The notes: generated by a model not told the origin, from the sequence alone. DNA of 64,000 nucleotides from Sphingomonas panacis (GCF_001717955.1 NZ_CP014168.1:3319501-3383500), one strand, 5' to 3'; positions 1-9,383 are shown, numbered from the stretch's first letter. Numbers and translations: made by a program.

Positions 1-361
1 CGGCGGCGAACATCGCCGAGATGCCGGGCAGCACGCGGATATCGAGCGTTCGCCATTCGGGCGGGCCATGCTCGACGGCTTCGAACACCGCCGCAGCCAT
101 CGCGAACACGCCCGGATCGCCCGATGACACGACCACGACCCGGCGCCCAGCCACCGCCAGTTCGAGCGCGTGGCGGGCGCGATCTAGCTCGACGCGGTTG
201 TCGGACGGATGCAGCGTCAGCCCCGCGCGGGGCGCCACGCGCGCGACATAGGGAATGTAGCCGATCACATCGGTCGCTTCGGCGAGCGCGGCGGTGACTT
301 CGGGCGTGACCAGCGCCGCGTCGCCGGGGCCGAGGCCGGCGATGGCGAGCCAGCCGGTCAC
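1..361 (-). CDS. cobJ: Precorrin-3B C17-methyltransferase CobJ (partial, N-terminal 120 codons)
   Basis: This is the start of an SAM-dependent tetrapyrrole methylase that methylates C17 of precorrin-3B with ring contraction in aerobic cobalamin synthesis. The window edge cuts the gene, so only the N-terminal half is visible. The translation begins VTGWLAIAGLGPGDAAL, the family's first glycine-rich SAM-binding loop. Further on it contains VVVVSSGDPGVFAMAA, the second conserved GDPG loop typical of CobJ/CbiH, and then VLPGISAM. The GTG start at 361-359 lies inside a 4-base GTGA overlap with the cobI stop, so translation is probably coupled. It is the last visible gene of the riboswitch-controlled cob operon. 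The family call is firm. Full length and any C-terminal fusion cannot be judged. Confidence 0.9.
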   Translation of the reverse strand, partial: MTGWLAIAGLGPGDAALVTPEVTAALAEATDVIGYIPYVARVAPRAGLTLHPSDNRVELDRARHALELAVAGRRVVVVSSGDPGVFAMAAAVFEAVEHGPPEWRTLDIRVLPGISAMFAA

Positions 362-1083
362 GGCCGCCGCCCCTGGCCGTGGATGAGCAGGATCGAGAAA
401 TAGGGCGCGATACTATCCGCATCGGCAAGGCGGGTGACGCGCTGGTCGGGCATCGCGGCATGTTCGACCAGCCACGCGTCCGCCGCGCGGCCGGCTTCGC
501 AAACCGCGCGGCGCAGTTTGTCGAGATGACGACCGATCTTCATCACCACCAAAGCGTCGGTATCGCGGATGCGGCGGATGAGGTCGGCTTCGGGCAAGGT
601 CGCGGTCAGCACGGTCAGCACGTCGTCGCCCCAGGTGATCGGCGTGTCGGTGGCGGTCCAGGCGCCCGACATGCCGGTCATGCCCGGCACAACCTGTACC
701 GGCACGATCCCGGTCAGCCGGCTGTGGAGGTGCATGAACGATCCGTAGAAGAACGGGTCGCCCTCGCACAATACCACCACGTCTTCACCGCCGCGCGCCA
801 GCGTGATCAGGTGGCGGGCGCAATCGGCGTAGAAGCCGCTGAGTTGGGCGTTGTAACGCGGGTCCGAAGTCGCGATCTCGGTGGTGACGGGATATTCCAT
901 CGCGAACTCGGTCGCGTCGGTGCGGAGCATGCCATCGACGATCCGCCGTGCCTGCCCGGACCGACCCGCCTTGCGGAAGAAGGCGATATGGCGAGCGCCA
1001 CGCACCAGCCGGTCGGCGCGCACGCTCATAAGATCCTGCGCGCCGGGGCCGAGGCCGACGCCGTGGATGACGCCGGGCGTCAT
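358..1083 (-). CDS. cobI: Precorrin-2 C20-methyltransferase CobI
   Basis: A 241-residue SAM-dependent methylase of the tetrapyrrole methylase family that converts precorrin-2 to precorrin-3A by methylating C20. The sequence shows GVGLGPG near residues 8-14, the conserved YP motif in EYPVTTE near residue 64, LCEGDPFFYGS at about 105-115 (second SAM loop) and VVPGMTGMS further on, all as expected for CobI/CbiL. The open frame extends further upstream, but the ATG at 1083-1081 was chosen. It forms an ATGA overlap with the cobH stop and gives the normal family length. It sits between cobH and cobJ in the operon. Next to CobG, it marks the oxygen-dependent branch of the corrin pathway. Confidence 0.94.
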   Translation of the reverse strand: MTPGVIHGVGLGPGAQDLMSVRADRLVRGARHIAFFRKAGRSGQARRIVDGMLRTDATEFAMEYPVTTEIATSDPRYNAQLSGFYADCARHLITLARGGEDVVVLCEGDPFFYGSFMHLHSRLTGIVPVQVVPGMTGMSGAWTATDTPITWGDDVLTVLTATLPEADLIRRIRDTDALVVMKIGRHLDKLRRAVCEAGRAADAWLVEHAAMPDQRVTRLADADSIAPYFSILLIHGQGRRP

Positions 1084-1709
1084 TCGGCGCGGCTCGCGAG
1101 CGCATTGATCGCCGCCACGGTGATCGCGCTGCCGCCCATCCGCCCTTCGACGATCCCGCACGGGACGGGCTGTTCGGCCCACAAAGCTGCCTTGGATTCG
1201 ACTGCGCCGACGAAACCGACCGGGCAACCGATGATCGCCGCCGGGCGCGGGCACGCCGGGTCTTCGAGCATGTTGAGCAGGTGGAACAAGGCCGTCGGCG
1301 CATTGCCGATCGCGACCAAGGCGCCGGCGAGATGCGGGCCCCACAATTCCAGCGCGGCGGCGGAACGCGTGGTGTTCATCGCGCGCGCGAGGTCCGGCGT
1401 CTGGGGCGCGTGGAGCGTGCAGATCACCGGGTTGTCGGCGGGGAGGCGCGCACGCGTGATCCCTTCGGTGACCATGCGCGCATCGCACAGGATCGGCGCG
1501 CCCTGCTCCAGCGCGGCGCGCGCGGCGGTGGCGAAGCCGGGCGAGAAGCGGATGTGCGCGGCGAGATCGACCAGTCCGGCGGCGTGGATCATCCGTACCG
1601 CGACCGGCTCCTCCTCCGCGCTGAAGCGCGACAGGGCCGCCTCGGCGCGGATGGTGGCGAAAGACTGGCGGTAGATCGCCGCGCCATCGGTTTCATAAGC
1701 GTGCGGCAT
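1080..1709 (-). CDS. cobH: Precorrin-8X methylmutase CobH
   Basis: A 209-residue cytoplasmic enzyme that moves the methyl group from C11 to C12 of precorrin-8X, giving hydrogenobyrinic acid. The translation has the RMIHAAG segment at about residues 39-45, whose histidine (H42) corresponds to the proposed catalytic His of the family. It also has the later conserved stretches GNAPTALF, PVGFVGAVESK and GRMGGSAI, so the protein looks complete. The ATG at 1709-1707 overlaps the TGA of cobG by four bases, and its own TGA overlaps the cobI ATG in the same way. Expression should follow the upstream B12 riboswitch. Assignment is secure from motif content and operon position. Confidence 0.95.
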   Translation of the reverse strand: MPHAYETDGAAIYRQSFATIRAEAALSRFSAEEEPVAVRMIHAAGLVDLAAHIRFSPGFATAARAALEQGAPILCDARMVTEGITRARLPADNPVICTLHAPQTPDLARAMNTTRSAAALELWGPHLAGALVAIGNAPTALFHLLNMLEDPACPRPAAIIGCPVGFVGAVESKAALWAEQPVPCGIVEGRMGGSAITVAAINALASRAE

Positions 1710-2794
1710 CAGGATGTTCCGAAATAGGCGAGGAGTTGGGAGGCGCTCAGCCCGGCTTGCGCGGGTGCGGCGCCGGCGCGGGCATCGAAGGCGAGATCAT
1801 AGCGTCCGGCCCGCCCGGTCAGGACCACATCGGCGGCGCCCGCGCGGGCGCATCCCTTCGCACATCCCGAAACGTGCAGACGGCCAGCGATCGCCGGCGC
1901 GAGGCGTTTCGCGAGATCGCGCGTCTCGACGCTCGCCTGCGGACAGGCGGGCGCGCCGACGCAGGCATCGGTGTGGAGGAGCGTGCTGGTGGCGGGCACG
2001 TGCGTGGCACCTTCGAGAAGCACGATCCGCCAAGGCGTCGTGCGGATCGCGTCGGCGCCCGAGGTGCGGAAGGTTCCGGCGTCGATCCGTCCGAACGGCA
2101 GACCCTGCGCCACGCCGAAAGGGTGTCGTCCCGGCGCTGGCGTTGCCCTTGGCGGGGCGGGCCGATCAACGCCGTCAGCCCAGCGCGGCAGCGGCGTGCG
2201 GTGTCGCGCCATCCGCCCCGTGTCGTGGCCGCCGGTGGCGACGAACCATTCGGCCAATGCGATCAGCGCATCGACCTCTCCGCCGGGTACGAGCGCGGCC
2301 CCCATTTCGCGCCCGTCCGCACGCAGGATCAGATCGCCCCAGGCACCGCGCTCGATCCGAAAATCGGCGGGATCGGCGTGCAGCACGCGCGCCGGGCCGG
2401 CATCGATCGCGAAACCGACCTTTCCGGGCAGATCGGGAAGCTCGGCGATGCGGCGCTCCAACTCGGTGGCGATCCGGTGGGTATCGTCGCCTTCGCTCCA
2501 TTCTGGCGCGACGAGAATGGCGCGGCGGGCTTCGCGCTGCGGATCTGGATCGACCAGGCCGAGCGCCACCAGCGCCGCGACCAGCGGCTCCCAGCCATGT
2601 TCGCCAACGCCGCGAATTTGCAGGTTGGCGCGGTTGGTCAGGTCGATCTGGTCATTGCCCCACGCGAGCGCGGCATCGCACAACCCCGTCATTTGATCGC
2701 GCGTCATCCGTGCAAGCTGCGGGCGCACGCGCACCAGCAGGCCGTCGCCCGCCGCCATCGGTCGCCATGCGGTCGGGCACCAGCCGCGAATCAT
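1709..2794 (-). CDS. cobG: Precorrin-3B synthase CobG
   Basis: A 361-residue member of the nitrite/sulfite reductase fold. In aerobic cobalamin synthesis it uses oxygen, an Fe-S cluster and a mononuclear iron to make precorrin-3B from precorrin-3A. Visible support includes the ferredoxin-like N-terminal repeat (GDGLLVRVRPQLARMT), the sulfite-reductase-type LTNRANLQIRG segment, and the four cluster cysteines CVGAPAC (about C278 and C284) and CAKGC (about C311 and C315). A much longer open frame runs upstream, but the ATG at 2794-2792 was chosen because it overlaps the cobN TGA (ATGA) and starts the recognisable fold. Its presence places the organism on the oxygen-dependent (late cobalt insertion) pathway, consistent with cobN beside it. 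Confidence 0.93.
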   Translation of the reverse strand: MIRGWCPTAWRPMAAGDGLLVRVRPQLARMTRDQMTGLCDAALAWGNDQIDLTNRANLQIRGVGEHGWEPLVAALVALGLVDPDPQREARRAILVAPEWSEGDDTHRIATELERRIAELPDLPGKVGFAIDAGPARVLHADPADFRIERGAWGDLILRADGREMGAALVPGGEVDALIALAEWFVATGGHDTGRMARHRTPLPRWADGVDRPAPPRATPAPGRHPFGVAQGLPFGRIDAGTFRTSGADAIRTTPWRIVLLEGATHVPATSTLLHTDACVGAPACPQASVETRDLAKRLAPAIAGRLHVSGCAKGCARAGAADVVLTGRAGRYDLAFDARAGAAPAQAGLSASQLLAYFGTS

Positions 2795-5700
2795 GCCGTG
2801 CCGCCCAGCGCGGCGAGGATCGAGTTGCGCCGTGTCGGCCACAGGCCCGCCGCATGGAGTGCCGCGAACCGCGCTCGCATCGCCGCCAACGCCGCCGGGT
2901 TGGCGGCGGCCATGAACGCGCGGACATCCTCGCGCGCCAGCGTCGCATCGTAATAGAGATCGATCGATTCGGGCGTCACCGCACCGGCGAGGTGCGCGAA
3001 CGCGCCGAGGTGATCGAGCGTGGCGGCAAGCTCCGCCGCGCCGCGAAAGCCGTGGCGCATCATGCCCGCGACCCAACCGGGATGCGCGGCGCGGGCCCGG
3101 ACCACGCGCGCGATTTCTTCGGTCAGCGGGCGGGCGCGCAGACGATCGGGATTGGTGGCGTCGAGATGGTACAGGGTGGCGCTGCCGCCGGTTACGGCCT
3201 GAGCGGCCGCGAACCCCGCTTCGTGCGCGGCATAGTCGGCGGCGAGAAGCAGGTCGGTTTCGGGCAGATCCTGCACATGGAGGAACGTGTCGGCCGCGGC
3301 GATACGCTCGCGCAGACCGGCCGGATCCGCGTGATCGGTCGCGCTGTCGAGCGCATGCGATGAAGCGGCGAGCCACGCTTCGCCCGCGCTGTGGCGCGCT
3401 TCGGGTGTGTAGATGTCGGCGGTGTCGCCCATGCCGACACCATAGCGGCCCGGTGCGGGGCCATAGACACGCGGAGCGGGCGCCATGCCGACGAACGGGT
3501 TGCGATCCGCTGGCTCGTCGCGGGCGGCAATCGCGCGGACCGCCTGACCGAACATCGCGCATAACGTCGGGAAAGCATCGCGGAACAGTCCCGAGACGCG
3601 CAACGTCACGTCGATGCGAGGTCGGTCCAGCATCGCGAGCGGCAGGATCTCGACCCCGGTCACGCGGTCCGATCCCATATCCCACACCGGTTCGGCGCCG
3701 AGCAGATGCAGCGCCATCGCGAACTCTTCGCCTGCGGTTCGCATCGTCGCCGATCCCCACAGGTCGACGACCAACGCCTTGGGATAGTCGCCCTGATCCT
3801 GCAGATGGCGGCGGACCAGTTCGTCGGCGAGGCGCATGCCCTGCATATGCGCCGATCGCGACGGCACCGCGCGCGGATCGGTGGTGTAGAGGTTGCGCCC
3901 GGTGGGCAGCACGTCGCGCCGCCCGCGCCACGGCGACCCCGACGGACCCGGCGGCACCCGCCGTCCGTCGAGCGCGGCGCGCAGCCCGGCGCGTTCCGCA
4001 GCACCCTGATCGCCGCGCCCGAACACATGAAGGCCGTTGCCGAATTGGCTGTCCTTCACATCGCAGACGAACGTGTCGATCCGCGTGATCGCCTCCGCGT
4101 CTGAGCGGGCCGTGTCGAGGCCGAGCGCGCTTTCCAGCCCGAGCGACCGCGCCTCATCGCGGATGTCGCCGCGCAGGCGCGCGCGGCGCGGTGGATCGAG
4201 CCCGTCCGCGCCGGAAAACTCGTCGAGCAATGCTTCCAGCCGACCTAGCCCGGCGCCGTTGCCGGTGCGCTCCAGCGGCGGGGGCACGTGGCCGATCGTG
4301 ACCGCGCCGATGCGGCGCTTGGCTTGCGCGGCCTCACCGGGATCGTTGACGATGAACGGGTAGATGACCGGCATCGCTCCGGTCAGCGCCTCGGGCCAGC
4401 AGTCACCCGACAGCGCGACGGCCTTGCCGGGCAGCCATTCGAGCGTGCCGTGCGCGCCGACATGGACCACGGCATCGGTGCCACGCGTGCGCAACCACAG
4501 ATAAAAGGCGACATAGGCGTGGCGCGGGCAGCGCGAGAGATCGTGATAGTCCTCCGTCCGCGCGGCCGGGCTGCCGCGTTCGGGCTGAAGCGCGACGATG
4601 CTGTTGCCGGCTTCGATTGCGGTGAACCGGAATACGTTGCCCAGGACAGCCGGATCATCCCCGGGCGCACCCCATGTGGAAGCCAGATCGGCCTGCAACG
4701 CCGCCGGCAAGCGCGCGAGTGCCGTGCGATAGTCGGCGATCGGCCATTCCAGCCACTGCGATCCAAGCGCTTCGGGCAGGTCGGTGACGGGCAAGACCGC
4801 ATAGCCCGCCTCCGCCAGATCGTGCAGCATCGCCTCGGCCGAGGCGAACGCGTCCAGCCCGACGGCGTGTGCCATCTGGTGTGCCTTGCCGGGATAGGTC
4901 GACAGGATGATGGCGAGGCGGCGCTCGGCGGCGGGCTTTGCCGCGAGCGTGATCCAGCCGTGGACGCGCGCCGCGATAGCGTCGATCCGCGCCGGATCGG
5001 CACGATGTTCGCGGCGCGCATATTGCAGGTCGGGGTCGCGCGTCGCGTCGCCTTTGAAACTCGCCACGCCCGCGAAGAGGCGGCCGTCGACCTCGGGTAG
5101 CACCACGTGCATCGCCAGATCGGCGGGGGAGAGGCCGCGCGGTGCATCGACCCACGCGGCGCGATCCGAGGTGGCGAGCGCGATCTGGAACACGGGCACG
5201 CCCGCGCCGTCGAGTGGCGTCGTGCCGCTCTCGTCGCGCGCGGAAAAGGCGGTGGCGTTGACGATCGCGGCCGGCGCCAGTGCCGTCACCCAGCGCCGCA
5301 GCCAGCCACTTGCCTCGGCGTCCTTCAACGATGGCGCGAACACCGCGAGCACATCATACCCGCGTGCGACGAATGCCATGCGAAGCGCGATGATGGGATC
5401 GAGGTCGGCCGCGGTCAGGTACGATCGGTAGAAGACGATCAGGACGCGCGACCGCAGCGCCGTTATCGCGAACGCAGCGGGGCAGGCGACGCCCTGATCC
5501 GGCGACCAGCCGCCAACCGCAGCGATGGCCCGCGCACCGCGTGCGGGTTTGACGTACAGACCCGCCGCCAGCGCGAACTGGGCGAGCGCGGTCCGCGCCG
5601 CCGCCGCGCCGCCGATATCGCAAAGCTGCGCGAGCCGACGCAGCGTGGAGACCGGCATCGTCGATGCGGCGTCGAGCCTTGTGTCCGGTCGCCCGTCCGC

Positions 5701-6060
5701 TGGAATGACCGCCAGGGCGATGCCGCGCTGGCGCGCCAGCATCTCCACCTGTTGCAAGCCATAGGGCCAATAGGCCGTGCCGCCGATCAGGCGGATCAAT
5801 ATGCCCTTGGCGGCCCCGAGCGTGCGTTCGACATAGGTATCGACCGACAAAGGGTGCGTCAGTTCGGCGAGGTTGGCGAGCCGCAGGCTTGGCGCCTCGC
5901 CATCACCAACCTCCGCCATTATCGCGCGCCACCCCGCCGCGAACGCGCCGAGGTCGCTGTCCGAGAACGACAGCACCACGAGATCGGCGGCATCCTGCCC
6001 CAGATCGCGTGGCGTGGCGCTCTCTTCCAGCCCATGCGTTTCGCGGAAGATGACGTGCAT
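2791..6060 (-). CDS. cobN: Cobaltochelatase subunit CobN
   Basis: The 1089-residue large subunit of the ATP-dependent CobNST cobaltochelatase, which inserts Co(II) into hydrogenobyrinic a,c-diamide. It is related to magnesium chelatase subunit H. Characteristic stretches include HVGAHGTLEWLPGKAVALS near the middle, YPFIVNDPGEAAQAKRR after it, and GRNLYTTDPRAVPS further on. The length is within the shorter alphaproteobacterial CobN range. The ATG at 6060-6058 lies seven bases after the cobW stop. No strong purine-rich ribosome site precedes it, so reinitiation after cobW is likely. The CobS and CobT subunits are not encoded in this window and must lie elsewhere. Confidence 0.95.
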   Translation of the reverse strand: MHVIFRETHGLEESATPRDLGQDAADLVVLSFSDSDLGAFAAGWRAIMAEVGDGEAPSLRLANLAELTHPLSVDTYVERTLGAAKGILIRLIGGTAYWPYGLQQVEMLARQRGIALAVIPADGRPDTRLDAASTMPVSTLRRLAQLCDIGGAAAARTALAQFALAAGLYVKPARGARAIAAVGGWSPDQGVACPAAFAITALRSRVLIVFYRSYLTAADLDPIIALRMAFVARGYDVLAVFAPSLKDAEASGWLRRWVTALAPAAIVNATAFSARDESGTTPLDGAGVPVFQIALATSDRAAWVDAPRGLSPADLAMHVVLPEVDGRLFAGVASFKGDATRDPDLQYARREHRADPARIDAIAARVHGWITLAAKPAAERRLAIILSTYPGKAHQMAHAVGLDAFASAEAMLHDLAEAGYAVLPVTDLPEALGSQWLEWPIADYRTALARLPAALQADLASTWGAPGDDPAVLGNVFRFTAIEAGNSIVALQPERGSPAARTEDYHDLSRCPRHAYVAFYLWLRTRGTDAVVHVGAHGTLEWLPGKAVALSGDCWPEALTGAMPVIYPFIVNDPGEAAQAKRRIGAVTIGHVPPPLERTGNGAGLGRLEALLDEFSGADGLDPPRRARLRGDIRDEARSLGLESALGLDTARSDAEAITRIDTFVCDVKDSQFGNGLHVFGRGDQGAAERAGLRAALDGRRVPPGPSGSPWRGRRDVLPTGRNLYTTDPRAVPSRSAHMQGMRLADELVRRHLQDQGDYPKALVVDLWGSATMRTAGEEFAMALHLLGAEPVWDMGSDRVTGVEILPLAMLDRPRIDVTLRVSGLFRDAFPTLCAMFGQAVRAIAARDEPADRNPFVGMAPAPRVYGPAPGRYGVGMGDTADIYTPEARHSAGEAWLAASSHALDSATDHADPAGLRERIAAADTFLHVQDLPETDLLLAADYAAHEAGFAAAQAVTGGSATLYHLDATNPDRLRARPLTEEIARVVRARAAHPGWVAGMMRHGFRGAAELAATLDHLGAFAHLAGAVTPESIDLYYDATLAREDVRAFMAAANPAALAAMRARFAALHAAGLWPTRRNSILAALGGTA

Positions 6061-6067
6061 CGGGGGA

Positions 6068-7105
6068 TCAGACCGTCAGCACGGCCCGGATCGCTGCCGG
6101 ATCGAGCCGGTCGCGCTCTGCGATCACGACCAGGCGGGTGCGGCGCGGCTCATCCGCGTGCCAGGGGCGGTCGTAATGCGTGCGTACCCGCGCGCCGACC
6201 GCCTGCACCAGCAGCCGCATCGGCTTGCCCGCGACGGCGGCGTAGCCCTTCACGCGCAACACGTCGCCACCCCGTCCCAGCGCTTCGATGCGATCCGCCA
6301 GATCGGCCGGCGCGGCGATCTCGCCGAAATCCACGACGATGCTGTCGAAATCATCATGCTCGTGCTCGTCCTCGCCGTCATGGTGCGAGGGTCGTGCGGC
6401 GATATCGTCCTCCGCCGCCGCGCCGATGCCGAGCACGACGCGTGGATCGATCACGCCGTCGATCAGTTCGACCACCGGCAGCGGCTTGCGCGTCTCGGCG
6501 GCGATCACCGCGCGCGCGGCGGCGACGCCGTCGGGGCCGGCCAGATCGCACTTGGTCAGCAGCACCATATCGGCGCAGGCGAGCTGATCCTCGAACACTT
6601 CGGACAATGGCGTTTCGTGATCGATGCTCGGATCGGCGGCCCGTTGCGCGTCGAGCGCGGTCACGTCCGGCGCGAACCGCCCCGCCGCGACCGCCTCGGC
6701 ATCCGCCAGCGCGATCACGCCATCGACGGTGATGCGTGATCGGATCGCCGGCCAGTCGAACGCCTTCAGCAGCGGCTTGGGCAGCGCGAGGCCCGACGTT
6801 TCGATCAGGATATGGTCGGGCCGGGGATCGAGCGCGAGCAGCGTTTGCACGGTGGGGATGAAATCGTCGGCGACGGTGCAGCAGATGCAGCCATTGGCGA
6901 GTTCGACGATATTCTCGGCCGGGCAATCGGGGATCGCGCAGCCCTTCAGGATATCGCCATCGACGCCCAGGGTACCGAACTCGTTGACGACCACCGCCAG
7001 CCGACGCCCGCCGGATTCGCGGATCAAATGGCTGATGAGCGTCGTCTTGCCGGCGCCCAAAAAGCCGGTGACGATGGTGACGGGCACCTTTGACAGATCG
7101 GACAT
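6068..7105 (-). CDS. cobW: CobW-family GTPase/metallochaperone
   Basis: A 345-residue G3E-family P-loop GTPase, expected to deliver cobalt to the chelatase encoded by the next gene. The P-loop GFLGAGKTT lies at residues 14-22, the metal-binding GCICC motif at about 72-76, the LIETSGLALP switch-like segment near 110 and the TKCD nucleotide-specificity motif further on. A His/Asp/Glu-rich linker (HHDGEDEHEHDD) around residue 240 is typical of metal chaperones of this family, and the C-terminal CobW_C domain follows. The upstream frame stays open into the leader. The ATG at 7105-7103 was chosen because GGAG lies a few bases upstream and the protein then starts MSDLSKVPVT, as in homologues. It is the first gene of the cob operon. 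Confidence 0.93.
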   Translation of the reverse strand: MSDLSKVPVTIVTGFLGAGKTTLISHLIRESGGRRLAVVVNEFGTLGVDGDILKGCAIPDCPAENIVELANGCICCTVADDFIPTVQTLLALDPRPDHILIETSGLALPKPLLKAFDWPAIRSRITVDGVIALADAEAVAAGRFAPDVTALDAQRAADPSIDHETPLSEVFEDQLACADMVLLTKCDLAGPDGVAAARAVIAAETRKPLPVVELIDGVIDPRVVLGIGAAAEDDIAARPSHHDGEDEHEHDDFDSIVVDFGEIAAPADLADRIEALGRGGDVLRVKGYAAVAGKPMRLLVQAVGARVRTHYDRPWHADEPRRTRLVVIAERDRLDPAAIRAVLTV

Positions 7106-7575
7106 GCTCTTCTCCGCGGCGCAAGCAACGACCGGCGGGGACCGAAATATCGGTCGGCGCGCGACGACGGACGGGCGCCGAAAGCCGCCCGTGCCACGCA
7201 CCGATGCAGCCCCAGCCGCACAGGCTCGTCGCTCAGACGGAGAACCGTGCCGCGACCATCCCCTGGACCGAAGCAAGAGCGACCATATCGCCGGCAGGTC
7301 TCCTGGCTTGCGGGTCAACGCTGCGGCATCGCCTTCCCAGAGGACACATCCGCAGATGCGTCGATCCAGTGGCTGCTCCCGAAAGAGCCTGATGCCGTCG
7401 CTCACCGCTCACAGTTGCAGGGACAGCCGCGGATTTGGGGAGAACCCCGCACCGCATTCCCATTGAAGCCCCTCGCGGGGCACCGGCGCGATCATCGAGA
7501 CCCGACATGGGCCTCGGCGTTGCATCTAACGCAAGCGTTACGGCTTGCCAATTCTCGATTTCCGCCCGGTCCGGC
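7106..7575. other. Non-coding leader between GH39 gene and cobW
   Basis: This 470-base stretch has no supported gene. Most of it is the cobW leader containing the B12 riboswitch. The 85 bases next to the GH39 stop include a short palindrome TAACGCAAGCGTTA (about 7527-7540) whose two-base loop is too tight for a convincing terminator. Confidence 0.6.
7290..7486 (-). promoter_or_regulatory. Cobalamin (B12) riboswitch
   Basis: Read on the minus strand, this leader carries the hallmark B12 box AGCCAGGAGACCTGCC (7308-7293). It is preceded in order by a GGTGCC element (near 7484), an AATGGGAA element, GCTGTCCCTGCAACTGT, GCCACTG and TGGGAAGGCG, which is the order in the cobalamin riboswitch family. 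It lies about 190 bases upstream of cobW and presumably represses the cob operon when adenosylcobalamin is abundant. Between it and cobW there is a small hairpin (7140-7155, stem GACCGA/TCGGTC) that could be part of the expression platform. No T-run follows that hairpin, so control may act on translation. The limits given are approximate. Confidence 0.93.
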
Positions 7576-9261
7576 TCATGCCCCGTCGAGCAGGACCAGC
7601 GCGACGCCTTGGCGGGCGAGGCGCATGTCGAGCGTCGCCGTGCCGGCCTTGCCGCGCGCGATGCTTACCGTCTCCGGGTGCATTCGCGATGCGGCTTCCA
7701 GCGCGGCGTATTGTCCGGTGTCGGGTGACTGTGGCGAACCCATTGCCCGCCACGCCGCAAAGGCGTTGGCGTGGGTGGGATCGACACGCCATACCGTCGC
7801 TTTGACAGGTGCGCTTCGCAAGCCGTTCAGGGCGATGTGGATCTGCGCGTCGGGGCCGGCGAGATCGTCGTCGTGATAATGCCACACCAGCACGGCGAGT
7901 CTGCCGTCCGCGGTGCGCGTGGCGAGCGTGCCGACATCGGGGGTGCCGCGCACGCCGTCCTCCATTACGCTTTCGAGCGGGATTTGGGCGCTGCTGGTGC
8001 TCGCCAGCCGTGTCTCGCCGAGCTTGGCGAACAGGCGGAAGACGTTGAGCACGGGCAGATCGACGCCATTTGTGGCAAGCTGGCGATATCCCGCGAACCA
8101 CGGCTGGCCCTCGAATTCGAACGACCAGGAGACGATGCCGGCGAGGTTGACCTTGCGCTTGGCGGCCAGCTCCCAGATCCGCGCGAAGCTGGCGGCGGTG
8201 TAGCTCGAGTACATCGTGCCGTTGCGATAGGCGTTCTCGGGTCCGGGGCATGCGGCGCAGCCTTCGGGATCACTCTCGCCGATCACGACGGGCTTGGCGG
8301 CAAGCGCCGGAATCGACAGCACCTTGGTGAAACCGCCGTCCGCTGCCATCAAGTGCGTAGCGATGCCCATGCGGACATGGCCATCGACGATGCTCGGCTT
8401 GCCCTTGGCGTGGAACGAGAGGAAGTCGGTCGGGGTGCCGATCTGTCCGGTTGCGTAGTTCTTGCCGGTGGTGACGTGCTTGAGGAAGCCGTCCATGAAG
8501 GTGCCGCCCGCGCCCGCGACGTCGGGCCCGCCGACGCGCGCGGTCGGCAGCGCGCGGCGCACCCCGGCGATCGCATAATCGTGCATCTTGTAGAAATCTT
8601 CCGGCGTGCCGCGCCAATAGAAGTCGAGATTGGGTTCGTTCCACACCTCGAAGAACCAGCGCTCGACTTCGGCGCGGCCGTAGCGTTCGACGTTGTGGCG
8701 AGTCCATTGATAGGCCAACTCACCCCATTTCGCGTAATCCTTAGGCGGGTAGCTCCAGCCGGTCGCGATTTTCCCGTAATCGACGCCGGGCTTCCAGGCG
8801 TGTCGGTAGGGTACGCCCGCCGGCGCGCTCGACAGCGCCTCGGGCATGAAACCGATCTGGAGATAAGGGTGGATGCCTTGTGCGCGGTAGCTGTCGATGA
8901 TGCCATCGACGATCGTCCAGTCGTAGACCGGCTTGCCGGCCTTGTCGTCGGTGTAGACGTTGGTGCTGCCCCATTTGAACGATGGTGTGCCGTCACCGCT
9001 GGTCAGCAGATTGTGCGCGCGGAAATAGACATCGCCCGATTTCAGCGCGCCGAGTTCGACCAGCAGTTTGCGGCCGTCCTTCATCGTCGCGTAGTTCGGC
9101 TCGTCGGCACCGAAGAACCGCCACGTCGGCGGCAATGCGCCGATGCTGCGGCTGGCGTCGATCGTGACGGAGACCTGGCGCGATGTGCCGTCCTGCGCGA
9201 GCGCGGGGAAGGAGACACCTGCCAGTGCCAAGGTCGTCGCGATCGTTTTCCAGATCGTCAT
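7576..9261 (-). CDS. Secreted GH39-family glycosidase (beta-xylosidase-like)
   Basis: A 561-residue glycoside hydrolase with an N-terminal signal peptide (hydrophobic stretch ending SFPALAQ, cleavage near residue 23), so it acts in the periplasm or outside. The GH39/clan A acid-base motif is visible as FEVWNEPN, with Glu about 209. A plausible nucleophile lies in VVIGESDPEG (Glu about 329), followed by a C-terminal beta-sandwich-like region. The family contains beta-xylosidases and alpha-L-iduronidases, and the substrate cannot be fixed from sequence alone. A small ORF and an intrinsic terminator lie just upstream on the same strand, so it probably has its own promoter between about 9262 and 9383. 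The neighbours give no sugar pathway context. Confidence 0.85.
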   Translation of the reverse strand: MTIWKTIATTLALAGVSFPALAQDGTSRQVSVTIDASRSIGALPPTWRFFGADEPNYATMKDGRKLLVELGALKSGDVYFRAHNLLTSGDGTPSFKWGSTNVYTDDKAGKPVYDWTIVDGIIDSYRAQGIHPYLQIGFMPEALSSAPAGVPYRHAWKPGVDYGKIATGWSYPPKDYAKWGELAYQWTRHNVERYGRAEVERWFFEVWNEPNLDFYWRGTPEDFYKMHDYAIAGVRRALPTARVGGPDVAGAGGTFMDGFLKHVTTGKNYATGQIGTPTDFLSFHAKGKPSIVDGHVRMGIATHLMAADGGFTKVLSIPALAAKPVVIGESDPEGCAACPGPENAYRNGTMYSSYTAASFARIWELAAKRKVNLAGIVSWSFEFEGQPWFAGYRQLATNGVDLPVLNVFRLFAKLGETRLASTSSAQIPLESVMEDGVRGTPDVGTLATRTADGRLAVLVWHYHDDDLAGPDAQIHIALNGLRSAPVKATVWRVDPTHANAFAAWRAMGSPQSPDTGQYAALEAASRMHPETVSIARGKAGTATLDMRLARQGVALVLLDGA

Positions 9262-9383
9262 GATTCATCCTCTCCCGTCGCGCCGCGATGCCGGCTGCGA
9301 AGCCGTGTGTTTAGAGCAGGATGGCACCGACACAAACCCGGATAGCCGCATCGGTCGCGCGTCTGGGTGCAGAGACCAACATA

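Noticed and set aside
379-1674. 431-codon plus-strand open frame over cobI/cobH
   Set aside because: It lies antisense to two cob genes with clear motifs, has Arg/Ala-rich composition and no domain; it is a high-GC shadow.
7527-7540. Palindrome TAACGCAAGCGTTA near the GH39 stop as terminator
   Set aside because: The loop would be two bases and no T-run follows, so a terminator is not supported.
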